DNA of 5,334 bases from Propionibacteriaceae bacterium (GCA_031265725.1 JAISCH010000152.1:1-5334); one strand, 5' to 3'. Numbered from the stretch's first letter, positions 1-5,334 are shown. Translations and numbers: made by a program. The notes: generated from the letters alone by a model not told the origin.

Positions 1-1
1 G

Positions 2-388
2 ATTGACGAGCTGGACGCGATCTTGGCCCCGCTGCACGCTGGTTCCACGCCTGCTGCCGGGTCAGGAGGCCAACCTGGCAAACGGCCCGCGAGCAGCATC
101 GGCTTCCAGGCCACCCCAACTGCTCCGGCTCTCGGCCAACCCGCCGAGAAGCCGAAGCCAGCGCCCCAACTGGTGAAAGCTGAAGCTGAGGCTGCAGCGG
201 CTCCCCGGCCAACCATCGCAGAGTTGGCCAAACTTAGGGTTACCGATTTGCGCACCCTGCTGCGCAAATTGCCAACGGTCGGTTTGACCAATCAAGAAAT
301 CAAATTTGCCAACAAGGAAGCACTGTTGGCGGCCTTCAAGCAGGCGTATGCCAAAGCTGACCAGGCCGATAGAAAGGACAAAAAATGA
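2..388 (+). CDS. C-terminal part of a BMC shell-like protein with linker and SAP/Rho-N-like domain (5' end outside window)
   Basis: The frame is open from the first bases, so the gene starts upstream; 128 residues are visible. A TTG at 23 could act as a start, but the reading before it (IDELDAIL) looks like the end of a BMC-H fold. It aligns with HAEVEFILP at the end of the next gene's product, so I treat this as a truncated shell protein. Residues 13-70 are a low-complexity linker rich in Pro, Ala, Gly and Gln. Residues 72-117 form a compact predicted helical domain (pattern [10 protein letters not shown]...[17 protein letters not shown]) that resembles SAP or Rho N-terminal helix-extended-loop-helix domains. 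The last 12 residues are charged and lysine-rich. Shell proteins with C-terminal extensions are known (EutK has a putative nucleic-acid-binding helix-turn-helix, PduK a metal-binding tail). The function of this extension is inferred, not shown. The stop overlaps the next start (ATGA). Confidence 0.72.
   Translation: MDELDAILAPLHAGSTPAAGSGGQPGKRPASSIGFQATPTAPALGQPAEKPKPAPQLVKAEAEAAAAPRPTIAELAKLRVTDLRTLLRKLPTVGLTNQEIKFANKEALLAAFKQAYAKADQADRKDKK
373..378 (+). promoter_or_regulatory. Ribosome binding site of the EutM/PduA-like gene
   Basis: AAAGGA lies 6 bases before the ATG at 385, inside the end of the upstream gene. Together with the ATGA overlap it suggests translational coupling of the two shell genes. 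Confidence 0.55.
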
Positions 389-663
389 AAGAAATTGCCC
401 TGGGGATGATTGAGACCAAGGGTTTGGTGGGTTCGATTGAGGCCGCTGATGCTATGGTCAAGGCTGCCAATGTGACTTTGATCGGGAAAGTGCATGTAGG
501 CGGTGGACTGGTGACCGTGATGGTGCGTGGCGATGTCGGAGCGGTGAAAGCTGCCACCGACGCCGGAGCAGCGGCAGCAGACCGGGTAGGCGAACTGATC
601 AGCGTACACGTCATCCCACGCCCACACGCCGAAGTCGAATTCATCCTGCCAACACTCAAGTGA
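385..663 (+). CDS. eutM: BMC-H hexameric shell protein (EutM/PduA family)
   Basis: The 92-residue product is a single BMC domain of normal family length and would form the flat hexagonal facets of the microcompartment, with a central pore for substrates. Clear family signatures are [20 protein letters not shown] (residues 5-24), the edge lysine K26 in [25 protein letters not shown] (43-62) and [12 protein letters not shown] (74-85), which carries the conserved interface arginine R79. The pore loop reads VHVGGGL (36-42), closer to the glycine-rich EutM loop than to the KIGSG of PduA. EutM and PduA are hard to separate by sequence alone; the symbol follows the Eut context. The start is the ATG that overlaps the upstream stop, with AAAGGA upstream. 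The next gene follows after 17 bp. Confidence 0.95.
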   Translation: MKEIALGMIETKGLVGSIEAADAMVKAANVTLIGKVHVGGGLVTVMVRGDVGAVKAATDAGAAAADRVGELISVHVIPRPHAEVEFILPTLK

Positions 664-680
664 CCACTCGATAGCTCCAG

Positions 681-1604
681 ATGCCAACCAAACGCAGCAA
701 GTCCGCTCCACCGGGCGACACCCTAGACCTCGAAGCGAAATCCGTTCGGGCGTTGAATGACGCCAGCATCGGTAAAGAGGCCAAGCAGGCGCTCAAAGCT
801 GCGGTGAAGCGTTTGCAGAGCACTCGCATCCCGGAAAAGCGGGAACTCCTCCGGGTGGGCGTCGATCTGGGCACTGCTTCGATCATCGTCATGGTGATCG
901 GAGCGGATGGAATGCCGCTGGCCACCGAATTGCAGACCGCCCAAGTCGCCCGTGACGGCTTGGTGGTCGATTACATCGGTGCGGTGGACATTACCCGTCG
1001 GTTGGTCGGCAAGCTGGAGCAACGCCTCGGCCTGAAGCTGACCACGGCGGCGATAGCGATGCCGCCCGGGGTCAACCCCGCTGAGTGCTCCGCCCATCGG
1101 CATGTGGTCGAGGCCAGCGGGTTGCAAGTCAGCGCGGTCTTGGACGAGCCGACTGCCGCTGGGACGGTGCTGGGCATCAGCGACGGCGTGGTAGTGGACA
1201 TAGGTGGCGGCACCACCGGGCTTTCCGTCTTCCAAGACGGGAAAGTGGTCTATGTCGCCGACGAGGCCACCGGGGGTACCCATGTCGCCCTGGTGCTGAT
1301 GGGACGCTACGGAATCGATTTCGACAAGGCTGAGGCGATGAAACTCAAGCCCTCGAAAGCAGAGGACGTGCGAGTGGCGGTGCTCCCGGTGATGGAGAAG
1401 ATGGCAAGCATCGTCAAACGGCACATCAGCGGGCACGAAGTGAACAAAATCTGGTTGGTTGGCGGCACCTCCGCGCTGAAAGGCATCGAGAAGGTTTTCG
1501 CTGACACGCTGGGCATCGAGACGGTGAAACCACCGCATCCGATGATGGTGACGCCGCTGGGCATCGCCATGAACTCCACCCCAGCGCCCCAAGAAGTTAG
1601 TTAG
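681..1604 (+). CDS. eutJ: EutJ, Hsp70/actin-fold ATPase-like protein of the ethanolamine operon
   Basis: The 307-residue protein matches enterobacterial EutJ along most of its length. ATPase-fold motifs are visible: phosphate-1 VGVDLGT (59-65), RDGLVVDYIGAV (91-102), LDEPTAA (154-160), phosphate-2 VDIGGGTTG (172-180), ADEATGG (193-199) and the adenosine motif WLVGGTSALKGI (258-269). The family has the nucleotide-binding domain of DnaK but no substrate-binding domain. It is presumed to be a chaperone for Eut enzymes or shell assembly, with no settled function. The N-terminal region before the first motif is about 58 residues, longer than the roughly 31 of the enterobacterial protein as I recall it. 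It is Lys/Arg-rich and mostly helical in character. The ATG at 681 has no good Shine-Dalgarno sequence, so an internal start cannot be excluded, but the frame is otherwise intact and 17 bp follow the previous stop. Confidence 0.93.
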   Translation: MPTKRSKSAPPGDTLDLEAKSVRALNDASIGKEAKQALKAAVKRLQSTRIPEKRELLRVGVDLGTASIIVMVIGADGMPLATELQTAQVARDGLVVDYIGAVDITRRLVGKLEQRLGLKLTTAAIAMPPGVNPAECSAHRHVVEASGLQVSAVLDEPTAAGTVLGISDGVVVDIGGGTTGLSVFQDGKVVYVADEATGGTHVALVLMGRYGIDFDKAEAMKLKPSKAEDVRVAVLPVMEKMASIVKRHISGHEVNKIWLVGGTSALKGIEKVFADTLGIETVKPPHPMMVTPLGIAMNSTPAPQEVS

Positions 1605-1606
1605 GA
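1603..1606 (+). promoter_or_regulatory. Ribosome binding site of the EutN gene
   Basis: AGGA overlaps the eutJ stop codon (1602-1604) and sits 7 bases before the ATG at 1614. This supports that start and close coupling to eutJ. Confidence 0.5.
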
Positions 1607-1613
1607 ACAGCAA

Positions 1614-1940
1614 ATGCAAATTGGCACTGTCATTGGGAATGTCTGGGCGAGTCGGAAGAACGACGCCCTGGCGGGCTGCAAGCTGATGATCGTTGAGCCA
1701 TACCATTACCCGAACCACGCCAAACCCTCTCCAATCGTCGCCGCCGATCCACTCGGGGCAGGCGTTGGCGAGGTGGTTCTGGTAGTCTCTGGTTCCACTG
1801 CGCGAGTCAGTGTCGGAATCGGTGAACAACCCATCGATCATGTGATCGTCGGGATCGTGGACAAAGTCGATCTCAACGAAGCAGCGATGGGGCACGACTG
1901 GACAAGGATGTCCCACGAGGAACTGGGCCGAGACGGCTGA
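1614..1940 (+). CDS. eutN: BMC-P pentameric vertex protein (EutN/PduN/CcmL family)
   Basis: The 108-residue protein has the EutN/CcmL beta-barrel signature: an N-terminal strand MQIGTVIGNVWAS (1-13), KLMIVEP (23-29), DPLGAGVGEVVLVVSGSTAR (45-64) and PIDHVIVGIVDKVDL (73-87). Members assemble as pentamers that cap the vertices of the shell, so one gene per operon is usual. Typical family members end soon after the last strand, at about 85-100 residues. Here a hydrophilic tail of about 20 residues (88-108, with GHDWTRMSHEEL) follows. Only 9 bp separate it from eutJ, while a 79-bp gap follows it. The function is secure from the fold signature; the role of the tail is unknown. Confidence 0.94.
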   Translation: MQIGTVIGNVWASRKNDALAGCKLMIVEPYHYPNHAKPSPIVAADPLGAGVGEVVLVVSGSTARVSVGIGEQPIDHVIVGIVDKVDLNEAAMGHDWTRMSHEELGRDG

Positions 1941-2019
1941 CTCGCTGAATGTCATCCCGGACTGGCTAGCGCCGACTCTTGGATGACCGCGCAGTAAGCA
2001 GGCAAGATCGCAGAAAGAA
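1941..2019 (+). other. Intergenic gap between eutN and eutQ
   Basis: This is the longest non-coding stretch in the window. I see no convincing promoter boxes, no GC-rich hairpin followed by a T-run and no strong inverted repeat; the only palindrome noticed is GCTAGC at 1965-1970. The eutN frame stays open for 18 codons past its TGA, up to the TAA at 1995. The last bases (2012-2020) are the purine-rich ribosome binding region of the next gene. Confidence 0.4.
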
Positions 2020-2020
2020 G
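2012..2020 (+). promoter_or_regulatory. Purine-rich ribosome binding region that decides the eutQ start
   Basis: AGAAAGAAG is the only Shine-Dalgarno-like stretch here. It is well spaced for the ATG at 2026 and overlaps the alternative GTG at 2020, so ATG is favoured. Confidence 0.45.
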
Positions 2021-2025
2021 TGAAA

Positions 2026-2469
2026 ATGAATTTGTCCAAAGCGGCTATTGAGAACATCATCCGCGAAGTGATCCGGGAGGAGATCGGACAGACCAGCGCG
2101 CCAGCGCGGCAGCTCGATCCCTCCGGAGTGATCGGGATCGACCCGGCCAAGGTCGCCCTGGAAGATTTTCCCTTCCCCATCGAATCCGACCGGGTGAAGC
2201 TGGTCGACGTGCTGGATTTGGACGAGAGTCCCCGGCTGGGCTGCGGCATCATGGAGTTGGACCAGACCAAGTTCGCTTGGACCCTCACCTATGACGAGAT
2301 CGACATAGTGCTCGACGGCACCCTCGACATCATCGTGGACGGCCGGACGACACGGGCGACGGCTGGACAGATCATCTATATCCCGAAGAACACCGCGATC
2401 CATTTCTCCACTCCCGACCATGCGCGGTTCATCTATGTCTGCTACCCAGCCAATTGGGCAGACCAGTAG
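2026..2469 (+). CDS. eutQ: Short EutQ-like cupin with N-terminal amphipathic helix
   Basis: The protein has 147 residues from the ATG at 2026, or 149 from an in-frame GTG at 2020; the purine-rich stretch at 2012-2020 favours ATG. Residues 56-147 match the C-terminal cupin domain of EutQ, with WTLTYDEIDIVLDG (85-98), IPKNTAIHF (119-127) and the diagnostic ending FIYVCYPANW. The usual cupin metal histidines are largely absent, as is typical of EutQ. The protein lacks the N-terminal half of the enterobacterial EutQ (about 230 residues) and instead begins with an amphipathic helix (3-20: LSKAAIENIIREVIREEI) followed by a linker with Ser, Ala and Pro. Such helices target cargo to microcompartment shells. 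Enterobacterial EutQ has been reported to have acetate kinase activity; whether the short form does is unknown. It lies between the vertex protein and the alcohol dehydrogenase. Confidence 0.9.
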   Translation: MNLSKAAIENIIREVIREEIGQTSAPARQLDPSGVIGIDPAKVALEDFPFPIESDRVKLVDVLDLDESPRLGCGIMELDQTKFAWTLTYDEIDIVLDGTLDIIVDGRTTRATAGQIIYIPKNTAIHFSTPDHARFIYVCYPANWADQ

Positions 2470-2491
2470 AGCGACCCGGACGAACTAGGAC

Positions 2492-2497
2492 AGGAGG
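2492..2497 (+). promoter_or_regulatory. Consensus ribosome binding site that fixes the TTG start of the alcohol dehydrogenase
   Basis: AGGAGG stands 5 bases before the TTG at 2503. No ATG or GTG with comparable spacing exists nearby, so TTG is the start. Confidence 0.8.
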
Positions 2498-2502
2498 AGA
2501 AG

Positions 2503-3699
2503 TTGACCCAGTTGGACGCTTGTCCGAAGCTGTATTTCGGCAGGCACAGTCTTGACGCCTTGGCCGGGCTGCCCGAGGACGGCCGGATCATGGTGCTCTG
2601 CGACCCATTCATGGTGGAGTCGGGAATCGTCTCCAAAATCACCTCCCGGCTGGAGCGCTACGGACGCTCCTACGTGATCTTCTCCGGGGTCACTCCCGAC
2701 CCGTCCATCAACACCGTCACCGACGCGATGCAGATGTTGCTCCGGGAGAAGCCGGACATTTTAATTGCACTCGGCGGCGGATCGGCCATCGACACCACCA
2801 AGGCCTGCCTGTATTTCTGCCTGAAGTACAAGCAAGCGCTGATGGAATCCCGCTATGTGCATCGTCCCTACTTCGTGGCGGTTCCGACCACCGCTGGCTC
2901 GGGGTCGGAAGTGACCAGCTACACCGTGGTCACCGACACCGAAAAAGATGTGAAAATCCCGATCTCCGACCGGGCGATGACCCCCGACGTGGCCATCCTC
3001 GACCCGGAATTCCTGAAGACGCTGCCCAAGGATCTCATCGCCTTCCCCGGCATGGACGTTTTCACCCACGCCATCGAGTCGTACGTCTCCAAGTCGGCCA
3101 CCGCGTTCACCGAGTTGTACGCGCTGCACGCCGGGCAGACCGTGTTGCGCTGCCTGCCCCGGCTCTACAACGGCGAGACCGACGACGCCACCTGTCAGGA
3201 CATGATGATCGCCGCCACCATGGCTGGGCTGGCCTTCCATAATTCCTCGCTCGGCCTGGTCCACGGCATCGCCCACACCCTCGGTGCCGAATTCCATCTG
3301 CCGCACGGCTATGCGAATTCAATCGTGCTGCCCTGGGTGATCGCCTTCAACGCCGGAGTCGGCCGCTACCGGAGCTTGAAGCGTCCCGAATTGCTGATCC
3401 GCTACGCCACCTACGCCAGGTCGATGGGATTGCGGACCACCGGGTCGCGCAACGAGGCCGGGGACGAAGACGCCGCCTGCGAGCTCATCCGCACCATTCA
3501 GCAACTCAACAAGACTTTCGGCATCCCCGACTCGCTGGCCCAAGCCGGGGTGAGCCTGGAAGCGATCCAGGCCAAACGCACGGAGATGTCAGCGAAAATC
3601 CTCAACGACATCACCACCAAGTCCAATCCGGTCGCCGTCGGCTCCGCCGAGGTGGGCCAATTGCTGACCGATCTCTACACCGGGGGAGGTCCGCTGTAG
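2503..3699 (+). CDS. eutG: Iron-containing alcohol dehydrogenase (EutG/PduQ type)
   Basis: The 398-residue protein belongs to the group III iron-dependent alcohol dehydrogenases. It should reduce acetaldehyde to ethanol (or propionaldehyde to propanol) with NADH, recycling NAD+ inside the microcompartment. The N-terminal half is the dinucleotide-binding domain, with TPDPSINTV (64-72), GGGS (91-94) and PTTAGSGSEVTSYTVV (128-143). The C-terminal half carries the metal ligands by family pattern: D185 and H189 in GMDVFTHAIE, H254 in GLVHGIAHTLG and H268 in HLPHG. All four are present, so the enzyme looks active. Motifs such as TPDP, AILDPE and FNAG read closer to PduQ than to the longer EutG, so the symbol is from context. 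It starts at TTG with AGGAGG upstream, and its stop directly abuts the ATG of the next gene. A short acidic insert lies around residues 316-325. Confidence 0.93.
   Translation: MTQLDACPKLYFGRHSLDALAGLPEDGRIMVLCDPFMVESGIVSKITSRLERYGRSYVIFSGVTPDPSINTVTDAMQMLLREKPDILIALGGGSAIDTTKACLYFCLKYKQALMESRYVHRPYFVAVPTTAGSGSEVTSYTVVTDTEKDVKIPISDRAMTPDVAILDPEFLKTLPKDLIAFPGMDVFTHAIESYVSKSATAFTELYALHAGQTVLRCLPRLYNGETDDATCQDMMIAATMAGLAFHNSSLGLVHGIAHTLGAEFHLPHGYANSIVLPWVIAFNAGVGRYRSLKRPELLIRYATYARSMGLRTTGSRNEAGDEDAACELIRTIQQLNKTFGIPDSLAQAGVSLEAIQAKRTEMSAKILNDITTKSNPVAVGSAEVGQLLTDLYTGGGPL
3684..3690 (+). promoter_or_regulatory. Ribosome binding site of the EutS/PduU-like gene
   Basis: GGGAGGT sits inside the last codons of the dehydrogenase gene, 9 bases before the ATG at 3700. 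This indicates translational coupling. Confidence 0.55.
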
Positions 3700-4050
3700 A
3701 TGGCTGCGGAGAAGCAAAGGATCATCCAGGAATTCGTTCCAGGCAAGCAGATCACCCTGGCGCATCTGATCGCCAACCCAGTGGGCAATCTGACCCTGAA
3801 ACTCGGCCTGCCCGCCGATCAAATCTCCAATGCGATCGGCATCCTCACCATCACTCCCTCTGAAGCGGCGATCATCGCGGCCGATGTGGCGACCAAGACG
3901 GCGGCGGTGGAAATCGCCTTTGTCGACCGCTTCTCCGGCGCGGTGTTGATCACCGGGGACGTAGAGGCGGTCAACTCGGCGCTGCAAGGCGTGCTGCGGC
4001 TGCTCGGTGATGTGATGGGTTTCGCTCCGACCCCGATAACCCGTTCGTAA
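3700..4050 (+). CDS. eutS: BMC-H shell protein, circularly permuted EutS/PduU family
   Basis: The 116-residue protein has the hallmark N-terminus of the permuted BMC fold, [20 protein letters not shown] (7-26). The core follows: [20 protein letters not shown] (45-64), [22 protein letters not shown] (70-91) and the ending FAPTPITRS. The family forms hexamers with a small N-terminal beta-barrel capping one face. In EutS the hexamer is bent, and a glycine (G39 in E. coli) was linked to the bend. By eye the core is closer to PduU ([16 protein letters not shown]) than to enterobacterial EutS, and the segment before AIGIL (LPADQISN) has three extra residues, with Asn next to the conserved Ala. The gene starts directly after the TAG of the dehydrogenase and its product is complete. 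The family is certain; the choice between EutS and PduU rests on the Eut context. Confidence 0.94.
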   Translation: MAAEKQRIIQEFVPGKQITLAHLIANPVGNLTLKLGLPADQISNAIGILTITPSEAAIIAADVATKTAAVEIAFVDRFSGAVLITGDVEAVNSALQGVLRLLGDVMGFAPTPITRS

Positions 4051-4051
4051 G

Positions 4052-4060
4052 AAGGAGGTG
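4052..4060 (+). promoter_or_regulatory. Strong ribosome binding site of eutP
   Basis: AAGGAGGTG, near-perfectly complementary to the 16S rRNA 3' end, stands 4 bases before the ATG at 4065. It is the strongest such site in the window. Confidence 0.8.
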
Positions 4061-4064
4061 GACG

Positions 4065-4568
4065 ATGAAGAAGGCAATCCTGATCGGGATGAGCGGCTGT
4101 GGCAAGACCACGCTCATCCAGCGACTCAGCGACGACTCGCTGCGCTACAAGAAGACGCAGGTCGTCGAGCATTACCTCAATTTCATCGACACCCCCGGCG
4201 AGTACCTGGAACAGCGCAAGCTCTACCGGGCTTTGATCGTCACCGCAGTGGACGCTGACGAGATCGGCCTGGTCCAGGACTGTGTCGCGCAGGCGACTTG
4301 GATTCCGCCGTCGTTCGCCACCACCTTCGCCAAACCGATCTTCGGCATCGTCACCAAGACGGACCTGGCCACCAGCCCGGCCCAGTTGGAGTACGCCCGC
4401 AACGTACTGCAGATGGGCGGCGCGCAGCGTATCTTCGAGGTCAGCGCGGTCGCCAACACCGGCATCGCTGAACTGCTCAGCTACTTGGAGGAACCGGCCC
4501 CGGCCACCCCGCCGGTTTTCCGGACGCCTCCGCTGCGGGCAGCCTTGGCGGGGGCGGTGGCACCATGA
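4065..4568 (+). CDS. eutP: EutP/PduV family small GTPase-like protein
   Basis: The 167-residue P-loop protein has a Walker A motif GMSGCGKTT (8-16), KKTQVVE (29-35), the G3 motif DTPGEY (42-47), a G4-like TKTD (97-100, in place of NKxD) and a G5-like VSA (126-128). These occur in the same order and spacing as in EutP, whose usual length is about 160 residues. A Pro/Ala-rich tail (143-167) extends the C-terminus. Family roles are not settled: PduV has been linked to positioning of the microcompartment in the cell, and EutP of Salmonella has been reported to have acetate kinase activity. The gene has the best ribosome binding site of the window and overlaps eutA by 4 bp (ATGA). Its presence next to EutS/PduU matches the order seen in many eut and pdu loci. 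Confidence 0.93.
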   Translation: MKKAILIGMSGCGKTTLIQRLSDDSLRYKKTQVVEHYLNFIDTPGEYLEQRKLYRALIVTAVDADEIGLVQDCVAQATWIPPSFATTFAKPIFGIVTKTDLATSPAQLEYARNVLQMGGAQRIFEVSAVANTGIAELLSYLEEPAPATPPVFRTPPLRAALAGAVAP

Positions 4569-5334
4569 GCCGCGCCACCGGAAAAGACGTGCTGCTGAGT
4601 GTCGGGATCGACATCGGCACCTCCACCACCCAGGTGATCTTCTCGCACATCACCATCCAGGACATGTCCAGTGGCTTCTCAGTGCCGCGCTTCGAGATCA
4701 TCGACAAGCAGATCGTCTACCGCAGCGACATCCACACCACGCCGCTGCTCTCCCCCAGCAAGATCGACATGGCCTCCGTGCGCGATATCGTCGCCGCCGA
4801 GTACGACAAGGCGCACGTCGACCGCACCACGATAGGCACCGGGGCCGTCGTCATCACCGGGGAGACCGCTCGCAAAGAGAACGCCAACGAGGTCGTCCAC
4901 TACTTGTCTGACTTCGCCGGAGATTTCGTCGTAGCCGTGGCTGGTCCCGAATTGGAGTCGGTCATCGCCGGGCGCGGGGCGGGTTCCGACGTGTTCTCCA
5001 AGGACCACTCGACCACAGTGCTCAATTATGATGTGGGCGGCGGAACGTCCAATCTGGCGATGTTCGACCGGGGACGACTGGTGGCAGTGACCTGCCTGGA
5101 TATCGGCGGACGGCTGATCCGGGTGGACCGCGACCGTGGAGTCGTCAGCTATATCGCCCCCAAGATCAAAGAGCTCTGCCTCGCTGAGGGCATCCGGCTC
5201 CGCGAGGGCGACCCGGCCGACGTACCGACCCTGCGCCGGGTCTGCGTGGCGATGACCCGGCTCTTGGAGATGTCCATCGGCCTGACCCCGAAGTCACCTT
5301 TCTTTCCGCGCATCCGCACCGAGGAGGACAAAGA
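4565..5334 (+). CDS. eutA: EutA, ethanolamine ammonia-lyase reactivating factor (3' end outside window)
   Basis: The frame runs off the window after 256 residues; the family is about 470 residues, so roughly the N-terminal half is visible. It follows EutA closely: phosphate-1 VGIDIGTSTTQVIFS (13-27), IGTGAVVITGETARKENA (90-107), FVVAVAGPELESVIAGRGAG (121-140), phosphate-2 YDVGGGTSNLAMFDRG (155-170) and LDIGGRLI (178-185). EutA uses ATP to release damaged cobalamin from ethanolamine ammonia-lyase and so restore the enzyme. It is specific to ethanolamine catabolism, which makes it the best evidence that this locus is Eut rather than Pdu. The ATG at 4565 overlaps the eutP stop and has only a weak G-rich sequence upstream, so translation is probably coupled to eutP. 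eutB and eutC would be expected nearby, outside the window. Confidence 0.95.
   Translation, partial: MSRATGKDVLLSVGIDIGTSTTQVIFSHITIQDMSSGFSVPRFEIIDKQIVYRSDIHTTPLLSPSKIDMASVRDIVAAEYDKAHVDRTTIGTGAVVITGETARKENANEVVHYLSDFAGDFVVAVAGPELESVIAGRGAGSDVFSKDHSTTVLNYDVGGGTSNLAMFDRGRLVAVTCLDIGGRLIRVDRDRGVVSYIAPKIKELCLAEGIRLREGDPADVPTLRRVCVAMTRLLEMSIGLTPKSPFFPRIRTEEDK

Noticed and set aside
23..388. Independent 121-residue protein starting at the TTG at 23
   Set aside because: The frame is open upstream and the residues before the TTG look like the end of a BMC domain. No clear Shine-Dalgarno sequence precedes this TTG, so a truncated larger protein is more likely.
1941..1997. Stop-codon readthrough of eutN adding 18 residues
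   Set aside because: An open run of 18 codons is expected by chance, the added residues resemble nothing in the EutN family, and no recoding element is visible.
1941..2019. Terminator, promoter or antitermination hairpin in the gap before eutQ
   Set aside because: No stable stem with a T-run, no recognisable -35/-10 pair and no paired hexaloop hairpins of the kind bound by EutV were seen.
723..2288. Very long open frame on the minus strand (521 codons) across eutJ, eutN and part of eutQ
   Set aside because: It is antisense to three genes with clear family signatures. Its product is rich in His, Arg, Asp and Gln with no recognisable domain, the usual mirror of G/C-ending codons on the other strand.
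2761..3306. Minus-strand open frame of 181 codons inside the alcohol dehydrogenase gene
   Set aside because: It has Gly/Val/His-rich composition, no known motif and no ribosome site, and lies fully antisense to a well-conserved enzyme.
4282..4911. Plus-strand open frame of 209 codons overlapping eutP and eutA
   Set aside because: It is very rich in Arg, His and Pro and is an out-of-frame reading of two genes that are firmly identified.

Overview
The window lies inside one long, same-strand operon for a bacterial microcompartment (BMC) of the ethanolamine-utilization (Eut) type. All nine genes read left to right and are tightly packed. Two gene pairs overlap by 4 bp (ATGA), one gene starts directly after the previous stop codon, and the longest gap is 79 bp. 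Base composition is fairly GC-rich (about 60% by eye). Shine-Dalgarno sequences are strong, including AGGAGG and AAGGAGGTG, and one gene starts with TTG. Codon use favours G/C at third positions. A high-GC Gram-positive (actinobacterium, perhaps related to Propionibacteriaceae) is the most natural guess, but nothing here fixes the taxon.

Layout: positions 2-388 hold the 3' end of a shell-protein-like gene with a proline/alanine-rich linker and a small C-terminal helical domain. 385-663 is a canonical hexameric shell protein (EutM/PduA type). 681-1604 is the Hsp70/actin-fold protein EutJ. 1614-1940 is the pentameric vertex protein (EutN/PduN/CcmL). 1941-2019 is a short non-coding gap. 2026-2469 is a short EutQ-like cupin with an amphipathic N-terminal helix. 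2503-3699 is an iron-dependent alcohol dehydrogenase (EutG/PduQ). 3700-4050 is an EutS/PduU shell protein. 4065-4568 is the small GTPase-like protein EutP/PduV. 4565 to the end is the 5' half of eutA, the reactivating factor of ethanolamine ammonia-lyase.

How they fit together: EutA implies that the signature enzyme is the B12-dependent ethanolamine ammonia-lyase, which makes acetaldehyde and ammonia. Its genes (eutB, eutC) are not in the window. The alcohol dehydrogenase reduces acetaldehyde to ethanol and recycles NAD+ inside the shell. EutM/PduA, EutS/PduU, EutN and the partial first protein would build the shell. EutQ and EutP are accessory proteins for which acetate-kinase-like activity has been proposed in enterobacteria. 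EutJ is a presumed chaperone. No acyl-CoA-forming aldehyde dehydrogenase, phosphotransacylase, EutL or regulator is visible, so the operon must continue on one or both sides.

No promoter, terminator, RNA gene, mobile element or CRISPR array was found. The main points of interest are the shell protein with an extra C-terminal domain, the mixture of Pdu-like and Eut-like parts, the short EutQ with a probable cargo-targeting helix, and small departures from the usual residues in the shell proteins.
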